Notes under the pieces: model-generated
Seen by the model: the letters and a program-made list of their open reading frames with translations, nothing else
Told to the model about the DNA's origin: nothing
Database searches by the model: none
In this document: positions 53,916 through 61,064 of the stretch, piece after piece
Numbering within the stretch: position 1 is the stretch's first letter
Layout of the letters: every line of letters starts with the position of its first letter
Made by a program: the position numbers and the translations under genes
DNA from: Pseudomonas sp. TH10
GTDB lineage: Bacteria > Pseudomonadota > Gammaproteobacteria > Pseudomonadales > Pseudomonadaceae
Direction: 5' to 3'
NCBI RefSeq assembly: GCF_016651255.1
Contig: NZ_JAEKEG010000104.1
Coordinates: forward strand, 1-64,000
Length of the DNA: 64,000 nucleotides

Positions 53916-55118
53916 ATGAAACAGCACATTCTGGTAATCGGCGCAGGTTTTGGTGGCATGTGGACAGCATTGAGCGCCACACGCCTGTTCGATCTTCATG
54001 GTCACGATGCGGTCGAAGTCACCGTCCTGGCCCCGCAGGCCGAGCTGCGAGTGCGACCGCGGTTCTACGAGCCCAATGCCCACCAACTGGCGGCGCCCAT
54101 CGGCGAGCTGTTCGATGCGGTCGGCGTACGGTTCATCAAGGGCTCGGCTGAAACCATCGACGTTCACAGCAAGCAGGTGGGTTACCTGGATGCGGCGGGC
54201 GCCCAACAGCTGTGCAGCTACGACAAACTCGTTCTGGCCACCGGCAGCCGCCTGGCACGGTCGTGCACTGCGGGAGTGAACGAGCACGCTTTTGACGTTG
54301 ACCAGATCGAACAGGCCGTGCGCCTGGAGCAACACCTCAAATCCCTCGCCGGCCAGCCGGACAGCGCCGCGCGTAACACCGTGGTGGTGGCGGGCGGTGG
54401 CTTCACCGGGATTGAAACAGCGACTGAAATGCCGGCCCGGCTGCGCGCCATTCTTGGCGAAGCGGCGGATATCAAGGTGATCATCGTTGATCGCGGCGAA
54501 AAAATCGGCGCGTCGATGGGCGCCGACATCAGCGTTTCCATCGCTGAAGCCAGCGCCGAAGTGGGCGTGGAGTGGCGCTTGAAATCGTCGGTGGCCGGCG
54601 TCGATGCCGACGGAGTGACCTTGGCCGATGGGCAGCGCATTGAAGCCAGCACCGTAATCTGGACCACCGGCGTACGTGCCAGCTCGCTCACCGAACAGAT
54701 CCCCGGCGAGCGCGATGCCTTGGGCCGCCTGCATGTGGACAGCCACCTGAAAGTGATTGGCCAGGACGACATTTTTGCCACCGGCGATGTGGCCTACGCG
54801 GCCTCCGATGACATCGGCAACCATGCCCTGATGACCTGCCAGCATGCCATCGTCCTCGGTCGCCACGCCGGCAACAACGTCGCCGCCCAATTGCTCGGGG
54901 TCGCCCCGACGCCCTACAGCCAGCCCAAGTACGTGACCTGCCTGGACCTCGGGGCCTGGGGCGCGGTGTACACCGAAGGGTGGGATCGCCAGGTCAAGCT
55001 GGTCCGTCAGGAAGGCAAGGCGCTGAAAACCCAGATCAACACCCAGTGGATCTATCCCCCTGCAGCCAATCGTGAAACCGCGTGGGCCGCTGCCGATCCG
55101 CTGATCCCGATTGCCTGA
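53916..55118 (+). CDS. NAD(P)/FAD-dependent oxidoreductase (NDH-2-like)
   Basis: 400 aa. FAD motif HILVIGAGFGGMWTALSATR, second Rossmann motif NTVVVAGGGFTGIETATEMP, and the late FAD-binding DDIFATGDVAYAASDDIGNH. These are features of type II NADH dehydrogenases and related quinone reductases. No C-terminal amphipathic membrane anchor is obvious. ATG 53916 is set by GGAG. Probably controlled by the divergent Rrf2 protein, suggesting a response to redox, NO or iron-sulfur status. Confidence 0.9.
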   Translation: MKQHILVIGAGFGGMWTALSATRLFDLHGHDAVEVTVLAPQAELRVRPRFYEPNAHQLAAPIGELFDAVGVRFIKGSAETIDVHSKQVGYLDAAGAQQLCSYDKLVLATGSRLARSCTAGVNEHAFDVDQIEQAVRLEQHLKSLAGQPDSAARNTVVVAGGGFTGIETATEMPARLRAILGEAADIKVIIVDRGEKIGASMGADISVSIAEASAEVGVEWRLKSSVAGVDADGVTLADGQRIEASTVIWTTGVRASSLTEQIPGERDALGRLHVDSHLKVIGQDDIFATGDVAYAASDDIGNHALMTCQHAIVLGRHAGNNVAAQLLGVAPTPYSQPKYVTCLDLGAWGAVYTEGWDRQVKLVRQEGKALKTQINTQWIYPPAANRETAWAAADPLIPIA

Positions 55119-55125
55119 TGCTGTC

Positions 55126-55226
55126 GTAGGAGCTGTCGAGTGCAACGAGGCTGCGATCTTTTGATCCTGTTCTTTTGAGGGCAGCCGCCAAAAGATCGCA
55201 GCCTCGTTGCACTCGGCAGCTCCTAC
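55126..55226. repeat. REP element (family B), long inverted repeat
   Basis: GTAGGAGCTGTCGAGTGCAA CGAGGCTGCGATCTTTT at the left is mirrored at about 55190-55226 with one mismatch. Both arms are nearly identical to the element at 47291-47384. Immediately after it, 55227-55285 is rich in ACGGC/ACGGCGCAC short repeats. Confidence 0.9.
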
Positions 55227-55383
55227 ACCACGGCGCACGACGGCGCACCACGGCATATGACGGCATGACGGCTCACGGCAGCGACGTCGGCGCAAGTCGA
55301 CCCTAGGGATGAACACTTGCCTATGTGAAATAATCTCTGTAAATTTTCATGAAATTTAAATAATAAAATTTCATGAGGCCCGC

Positions 55384-56672
55384 ATGTTCCACCAATCCCC
55401 CAGCATGTCCCCAGCTATTACGCCCACACCTGCGCCGATCGGCTGGTAGAGCGCGACCCGCTGGTGGGCGAGCAGGACACCGAGGTGCTGATCATCGGGG
55501 CGGGGTTCAGCGGGTTGCACACGGCCTTGCGCCTGGCGCTCGCCGGCAAACGCGTGACTTTGCTGGAAGCCAGTCGGGTGGCGTGGGCGGCGTCCGGGCG
55601 CAATGGCGGGCAGGCCATTCTTGGCTGGTCTTGCGACATGCCGCCGCTGGAGGCCGCTTTGGGGTACGAGCGGGCGCGGCGCCTGTGGGACAGCATGCGC
55701 TGGGCGGCGAGGGAACTGCGGGACCTGCCCGGGCGACATTATTTCGACTGCGATTACCGCCCCGGCCATCTCTGGACCTCAGTGATGCCGCGACGGGTCA
55801 GCCTGCTCACGCAGTGGCAACACGAGGCCAGCCACAAGTGGGGACACGACGCCTTGCAGTTCATTCCCGGGCGGAGTTGCCGAACTGGGTGGCGAGTGAC
55901 CGTTACCAGGCCGGGCTGTTCGACCCCGAAGGCGGGCACCTCAACCCGCTGAAACTGGCACTCGGCCTGGCCGCCGCCATCGAGCGAGCCGGCGGCCGTA
56001 TCCATGAACAGAGCAAGGCGCTGGATTATTGCCAGGAACGCGGCGGGTATGTGGTCACCACCGAGCGTGGGCGCATTCGCGCGGATGTACTGGTGCTGGC
56101 GTGCAATGCGTACCTGGATCAACTGGACCCGCAACTGTCGAGTTGTGTGCTGCCGGTCGGCACCTATCAGGTGGCTACCGCACCGCTGGCGGAGCAGCAG
56201 GCGATTGCACTGCTGCCGCGCAATGTGTGCGTGACCGACAACCAGTTCGTCCTCGATTACTTCCGCCGCACCCCGGATAACCGTTTGCTGTTTGGCGGCG
56301 GCTGCACTTACTTGGGCGGCATGCCCAAGGACATCGCGGCGGCAACCCGGCCGTTTCTTGAACGGGTGTTCCCGCAGCTCAAAGGCGTCGATCTGGAGTT
56401 TGCCTGGGGCGGGCACATCGATCTGACTCTCAATCGCACGCCGGACGTTGGCGGCGAGGGCAATCGTTACTGGCTGCAAGGCTACTCCGGCCACGGCGTG
56501 CTGCCGACGCTGGCCGCCGCCCGTGCGGTAGCCGACGCGATACTCGGCCAGCCGGATGACCTTGCGCTGTACCAGGGTCTGGTCAACGAGCCGTTTCCCC
56601 GGGGGCAAATACCTCGCCGCGCCGCTCGAAGCCGTGGGCAAGGCCTGGTATCGACTGCGCGACAGTCTTTGA
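55384..56672 (+). pseudogene. FAD-dependent oxidoreductase (PuuB/gamma-glutamylputrescine oxidase-like), multiple frameshifts
   Basis: Expected product about 430 aa. Expected start MFHQSPQHVPSYYAHTCADR, FAD motif VLIIGAGFSGLHTALRLALA, EASRVAWAASGRNGGQAILG, and C-terminal RYWLQGYSGHGVLPTLAAAR. Three indels break it: CCCCC 55397-55401 (one C short), 55867-55869 (one base short) and CCCC 56597-56600 (one C extra). The true end should read KYLAAPLEAVGKAWYRLRDS L. DadA/PuuB-type flavoprotein that oxidises gamma-glutamylated polyamines, placed with puuR- and puuA-like genes. Confidence 0.82.
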
Positions 56673-56698
56673 AACCGCACAATTTCCGGAGCCTTCTG

Positions 56699-57262
56699 AT
56701 GGACATGCAAGAAGAAATATCGGCGCTGGCGATCCTGATCCAGGACCTGCGCAAACACAAAAAATACACGCTCAAGGAGCTGGCGGACAAAATCGGCCGC
56801 TCGGTGGGTTTTCTCTCCCAGGTCGAGCGCGGGTTGTCCCGGCCGACGGTGGCAGACCTGACGCGCGCATCAGCGAAACCCTCGGCGTGCCCACCACCTA
56901 CTTCTACAGCCTGCCCAAACCCCATGGCGCTGCCCTGGGTCACCCGCCCGGACGAGCGCCGCACGCTGTATTACGCCGATGGCATCACCGACATCCTGGT
57001 CTCGCCGCAAATGCGCGCCTCGTTCTCGATGCTCGAAAGCCGGCTGCGAAGCCAGGGGCAAGCAGCGGCGACCGGCACATGAACGACAGCTCGGAGCAGG
57101 GTGGCTACGTGCTCGAAGGCGAGCTGACGCTGTGGCTGCGATGACGATCAACCGGTCACGTTGCGAAGCCGGCGACAGCTTCCAGTTGGCCAGTCACACC
57201 CATTGCCGCTACGGCAATCTCACCGAGCAACCTCAACCCGCGTGCTCTGGGTTTACACCTGA
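56699..57262 (+). pseudogene. XRE-cupin regulator (PuuR-like), multiple frameshifts
   Basis: Expected product about 185 aa. The HTH part is intact: MDMQEEISALAILIQDLRKH, LKELADKIGRSVGFLSQVER, then GLSRPTVADLTR. The following ISETLGVPTTYFYSLPKP, LPWVTRPDERRTLYYADGIT, PGASSGDRHMNDSSEQGGYV and GDSFQLASHTHCRYGNLTEQ lie in three different frames. They are split by at least five indels (near 56866, 56923, 57047, about 57130-57170 and about 57235). GGAG precedes ATG 56699. Likely regulator of the flanking polyamine genes. Confidence 0.75.
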
Positions 57263-57283
57263 TAACAAACAAGGATGAACACG

Positions 57284-58631
57284 ATGGACGCTGTCTGCGC
57301 TGACCTGGTCGCTGAAGTGCGGGCGTTTCGCCAGCACTTCCCTGAGGTGCGTTGCGTCGACCTGATCTCCTGGACATTCCGGGGCACTTCTACGGCAAGC
57401 GTTATCCTGTGGACATGCTCGAAAAGGTCGCCGCTGGCAGCGCCCTCAAACTGCCGCAAAACTGCGTGTTGCTGGGTGTGCAGGGCGGTTTGTTCGAGAT
57501 TGGCGATTACTGCTTCAACGATGGCGACCCGGACGTCGTGCGCCGCTTGGTGCCCGGCACCTTGAAGCCGGTGACCTGGGAAGCGCAGCCGCTGGGGCAG
57601 ATGCTGATCACCTCGGACGGCACCGAAAAACCGATCGAATTCGAACCGCGTGAAGTCCTTGCGCAGGTACTCAACGCTTCGAACCGCAAAGGCATCTTCC
57701 CGGTGGTCGCGTTCGAGCTGGAGTTCTACCTGTTCGATCGCCAACTGCGCGATGGCCTGCCGCAGTTCCCCCGCGATCCGCTGACCGACGATCCCGATGA
57801 TCAGCCGAACATGCACATCGAGCGGCTGTCGCGCTTTTCAACCGGTGCTGGATGACATGGTCGAGACTGCGCGGGAGCAAGGCATCGACGACCACGGTGA
57901 TCACGGCGGAGCTGGGGCCCGGGCAATTCGAGATCAACTTCGGTCACCTCGACGATGGCCTGCGCGCCGCAGACTGGGCCGCATTGTTCTGTCGAAGCAG
58001 CCGAGGCGTGGCCCTCAAGCATAATTACCGCGCCAGTTTCATGGCCAAACCCTATGTGCAGCACCCCGGCAGCGGCATGCACGTGCATGTGAGTCTTTAC
58101 GATAATGACGGGAACAATCTGCTGGCAGCCAATGAACAGCGACCCTTGCGGCACGCCGTGGCGGGCTGCCTTGAAGTGTTGCCCCACTGCATGCCCATCT
58201 TCGCCCCGAACCACAATGCCATGCGGCGCTTGAGTGGCACGGTGAACACCGCCACTCGAGCGAGTTGGGGCTTTGAAGATCGCGATGCCTGTTTGCGGGT
58301 GCCTGATTCAGACTTGAAAAACCTGCGCATTGAACACCGTTTGTCGGGTGCCGATGCCAACCCTTACCTGGTGCTTGCGGCGATTTTGGTGGGTCTGGAG
58401 CAAGGGCTGGAAGCGGGCCAGGAACCGATCACTCCGTTAAACGAAGATCGCAGCAGCGGCATCGCATTCCCGACGCAGATGCTCGAGGCGGTGCAGGCCA
58501 TGCAAGGCTATGCGCCTCTTCGCGAAAGCCTGGGTGCGGAGTTTGTGGACGTGTATTGCGAGAACAAACGGCAGGATTACTTGGCATTCATGAACGAAAT
58601 CAGCGCGCGGGAATATCGCTGGTTCATGTAA
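57284..58631 (+). pseudogene. Glutamine synthetase family protein (gamma-glutamylputrescine synthetase/PuuA-like), frameshifted
   Basis: Expected product about 449 aa. N-terminal beta-grasp DIPGHFYGKRYPVDMLEKVA, then ELEFYLFD (metal Glu), ITAELGPGQFEINFGHLDDG, KHNYRASFMAKPYVQHPGSG with MHVHVSLYD, and RIEHRLSGADANPYLVLAAI. Indels lie near 57369 (-1), 57837-57840 (TTTT, one T extra) and 57890-57892. It ligates glutamate to a polyamine or related amine. It follows the puuR-like gene by 21 nt. ATG 57284 is preferred over 57275. Confidence 0.82.
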
Positions 58632-58769
58632 CGCATCCTTAAAAAACATGTGGATATATAAGGGCTTATAACCCTTAGTAACTCTATGGTTAATTAAAAC
58701 ATCTTGTTACAGTGGGAAATATTAAGTAACATTCACCCCGCGTTCACCACCACGGTTTATGCATTTTTA

Positions 58770-58806
58770 AATCCCAAGCTTCCATCAGCTGCTTGGGATT
58801 TTTTTT
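58770..58806 (+). terminator. Rho-independent terminator
   Basis: AATCCCAAGC and GCTTGGGATT form a perfect 10-bp stem around an 11-nt loop, followed by TTTTTT. It ends the polyamine gene cluster. The 58632-58769 stretch before it is AT-rich and holds no gene. Confidence 0.93.
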
Positions 58807-58836
58807 GCCTGCGATTTGACCGCACCGCTGTCACCC

Positions 58837-59064
58837 TCACGGCAGCGCCTCCCACCTGACGTCGGTCAGCCCGCATTTCTGCGCCTGCGCCCGCAGTTCA
58901 GCCAGACCCTGTTGCGCCGGATCCTCGCCATAGGCCAAGCCGACACCCGCGTGCAGGCAGGCGTAATACCAGGCATCGGCATCGGTCATGTGTGAATCGG
59001 GCTGGACAAAGACCTGTCGAGCGTCGTTCAAGCGGTAAGTGATTTGAAAGTGCAGGGGGCGCAT
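58837..59064 (-). CDS. Small hypothetical protein
   Basis: 75 aa: MRPLHFQITYRLNDARQVFV, then MTDADAWYYACLHAGVGLAY and LAELRAQAQKCGLTDVRWEA. A strong ribosome site (GGAGAATCGG) precedes the ATG. Soluble. Resembles small Pseudomonas proteins without assigned function. Confidence 0.72.
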   Translation of the reverse strand: MRPLHFQITYRLNDARQVFVQPDSHMTDADAWYYACLHAGVGLAYGEDPAQQGLAELRAQAQKCGLTDVRWEALP

Positions 59065-59166
59065 CCGATTCTCCAGGCGAAGCCATTACGACTCTAATGG
59101 CTTATCGCCAGTTCCCTTTCTTTTCGGTGGTGCAGGGATTTGCGGGGGGATGCTTGAGCATTCACG

Positions 59167-59185
59167 GTAGGAGCAAAGCTCCTAC
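59167..59185. terminator. Short hairpin after tssA
   Basis: GTAGGAGC-AAA-GCTCCTAC is a perfect 8-bp hairpin 16 nt beyond the tssA stop. It is a family-B REP half-site and may stabilise or end the type VI transcript; no T run follows on the minus strand. Confidence 0.5.
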
Positions 59186-59200
59186 AGTTGATCGGGGCTA

Positions 59201-60289
59201 TCAGCTTTTCGATTCCTTCGTCCCCAGCACATCACGGATGCTGTCCACGACGTTGCTGTCCTTGATCACATCATTCAGCCAGCCCTCAAGCGGCATGTTG
59301 CCCCATTTGATCGCGCGTTCGATCAGGTACGGCACCGGGCTTTGGGGTTCGGTCTGTTTGAAGAACTGGGCGATGCCCGCCAGTTGGGTGAAGGCCTCGT
59401 CGCGGGTCAGTGGGGTGGTGCGCAGGGGGATGGATGAGGGATCTGGCTGGGGCTGGGTCATGGCGGCACCTGCGGTTTGGTCGACAACGCTTGGCTGGAC
59501 GGGCGCAACGGGGGCGGGATGCAGCTCGATGCCGCGGTCCTTGAGCAGTTTCTCGGCCAGTTGCCCGGCACGGGTCAGTACGTCCGTCAGCGCGGCGAAA
59601 CTCGGGGCATCAGCGCCAAACAGCCGGTCTGCGGTGCTCTGCAATTGCTGGCAAGCGCCCAGGCTGGCGGCGATTTCGCCGGCCTTGAGGCGCAGGTGGT
59701 CGGAGTCGGTCAGCACCACCGAACGCTGGAACACCTCGGCGTTGATCTTGCCTTCATCAATTGCGGCACGCATGGCCTGGGGATTTTGCAGCGCGAGGTT
59801 TTCGATGTGCCGGGATTCGTCGTAACGCAGCAGGCCGAACTGCTGGCCCTGGGTGATTGGCAAACCGCCGACGACGTCCGCCAGCGAGGCTTTTAACCAC
59901 GCCAGACGTGCGGCGCGTTCGTCGAGGCCGTCTTCCAGCGAAGGGAACAGGTCTGCCCAGAACGTATCCAGGATGCGCTCGGCCAGCGTCAGGCCAAAGG
60001 TGATACCGACAAAATGGTACTTGTGCGCCAGGCCTTCACTGAGCCAGGCGACCAGCATCAGGTCCTTGCTCTGGCGAGCCAGGCCCTGTGCGGCCAAGGT
60101 GATGGTCAGGTCCCAATCCGAAGATTTGAGGTCGGTTTGCCAATCACCCTGGGTGAGATAATCGGGGTCTGCTCGACGCGCTTCTTTCACCTGGTCAAAC
60201 AAGGTGGAAAAGCTCAGGTCTTCACCGCTCCCCTCATTGATGGGCGCTGTCAGTTCGGCCAGGGAAAGGTCGTTGAGAAATTCAGACAT
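59201..60289 (-). CDS. tssA: Type VI secretion system protein TssA
   Basis: 362 aa. The ImpA N-terminal domain is visible (LTAPINEGSGEDLSFSTLFD, DWQTDLKSSDWDLTITLAAQ, LARQSKDLMLVAWLSEGLAH, then FWADLFPSLEDGLDERAARL). The C-terminal part (PLTRDEAFTQLAGIAQFFKQ, then TEPQSPVPYLIERAIKWGNM) matches the short TssA class. TssA caps or coordinates sheath assembly at the baseplate. ATG 60289 chosen; the codon two upstream is TTG. Confidence 0.93.
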   Translation of the reverse strand: MSEFLNDLSLAELTAPINEGSGEDLSFSTLFDQVKEARRADPDYLTQGDWQTDLKSSDWDLTITLAAQGLARQSKDLMLVAWLSEGLAHKYHFVGITFGLTLAERILDTFWADLFPSLEDGLDERAARLAWLKASLADVVGGLPITQGQQFGLLRYDESRHIENLALQNPQAMRAAIDEGKINAEVFQRSVVLTDSDHLRLKAGEIAASLGACQQLQSTADRLFGADAPSFAALTDVLTRAGQLAEKLLKDRGIELHPAPVAPVQPSVVDQTAGAAMTQPQPDPSSIPLRTTPLTRDEAFTQLAGIAQFFKQTEPQSPVPYLIERAIKWGNMPLEGWLNDVIKDSNVVDSIRDVLGTKESKS

Positions 60290-60348
60290 AGGCAACTCTG
60301 ATCAGGATAAAAGAACACCGCGCCCGGACCACAGGCGCAGTGCTTAAG

Positions 60349-60370
60349 GCGGGCCGCTCGCACGGCCCGC
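60349..60370 (-). terminator. Hairpin between hcp and tssA
   Basis: GCGGGCCG and CGGCCCGC pair over 8 bp around CTCGCA, 14 nt beyond the hcp stop. It has no T run on the minus strand. It probably acts as an mRNA-stabilising or partly terminating structure that raises hcp over tssA. Confidence 0.5.
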
Positions 60371-60383
60371 TAGTGCTGCAGAC

Positions 60384-60902
60384 TTAAGCGAACACCTTGT
60401 TCGCGGTGCGGTCCCAACCGCCGGTGACGTTGCCGCCGCCCTGGCCATCGGCACGGCTCTGCTGGGTGTAGGTGGTCTTGATGCGCGCGAAGTTGAAGCT
60501 GATTTCTTCGACAGGCAGATCGCTTTCCGCTTCGTCCTTGCCGCCCTTGCTACCGCCAGCAACGGTATTGACGGAAGCCACTACTACTTCTTCGAGGTTG
60601 TAGGTGAGATAGGTCACCTTGTCGCCACCGGCGCGGTTCACGTTCAGCTGGATCTTGGCGATGTGGGTGCCTTTGCAGCACGCTTCAAACAGCTTGGCAG
60701 TGGCTTTATCGGCAGCTTTGCGGATGGTGAAGTTGCTCAACACCACGCGTTCCGAAGAAGCACCGCCCGAAGAACTTGCCGTCGCGGAGGTGGCCTGGGT
60801 CGCGCCAAACTCATAGCCCAGCACTTCGATCCAATCCTTGTGCTTTTCGTCCAGTACTTCGCCTGGAATGCCTTCGATCTGGATGTATGCGTCAAATGCC
60901 AT
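60384..60902 (-). CDS. hcp: Type VI secretion system tube protein Hcp
   Basis: 172 aa. The pattern is AFDAYIQIEGIPGEVLDEKH, DWIEVLGYEFGATQATSATA, VVLSNFTIRKAADKATAKLF, CCKGTHIAKIQLNVNRAGGD and VEEISFNFARIKTTYTQQSR. This is the Hcp1-type ring protein with the EVLDEKHKDWIEV loop. It forms the hexameric tube and is secreted. ATG 60902 is preceded by AAGGAG. It lies between tssM and tssA. Confidence 0.96.
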   Translation of the reverse strand: MAFDAYIQIEGIPGEVLDEKHKDWIEVLGYEFGATQATSATASSSGGASSERVVLSNFTIRKAADKATAKLFEACCKGTHIAKIQLNVNRAGGDKVTYLTYNLEEVVVASVNTVAGGSKGGKDEAESDLPVEEISFNFARIKTTYTQQSRADGQGGGNVTGGWDRTANKVFA

Positions 60903-61000
60903 TTCTAATTTCTCCTTACCTTCATTTAAGGGTGCCGCTGCGAGCAGTCGGCAGCCCTTCGTTTTAACCTCTTTGAATACGCTCAAGAGAGGTGTCTTAC

Positions 61001-61038
61001 CGTTGCCCGGCTCGTGTATCGAGTCGACCCGGGCAACG
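61001..61038. terminator. Hairpin in the tssM-hcp intergenic region
   Basis: CGTTGCCCGG and CCGGGCAACG form a perfect 10-bp stem, 26 nt beyond the tssM stop. The T-rich side (ATTTTTCTT) lies on the plus strand, so it is not a textbook terminator for tssM. About 160 nt separate tssM and hcp and could hold an hcp promoter. Confidence 0.5.
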
Positions 61039-61064
61039 ATTTTTCTTGCTCTGGCGGCGCGCGA

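Noticed and set aside
53910-55316. 468-aa open frame antisense to the NDH-like gene
   Set aside because: Shadow frame; it also runs through the REP element, which a real gene would not.
55384-58631. A genuine, evolved pseudogene cluster
   Set aside because: Not accepted as the main explanation because similar homopolymer indels break unrelated core genes across the window; kept as an open alternative in the findings.
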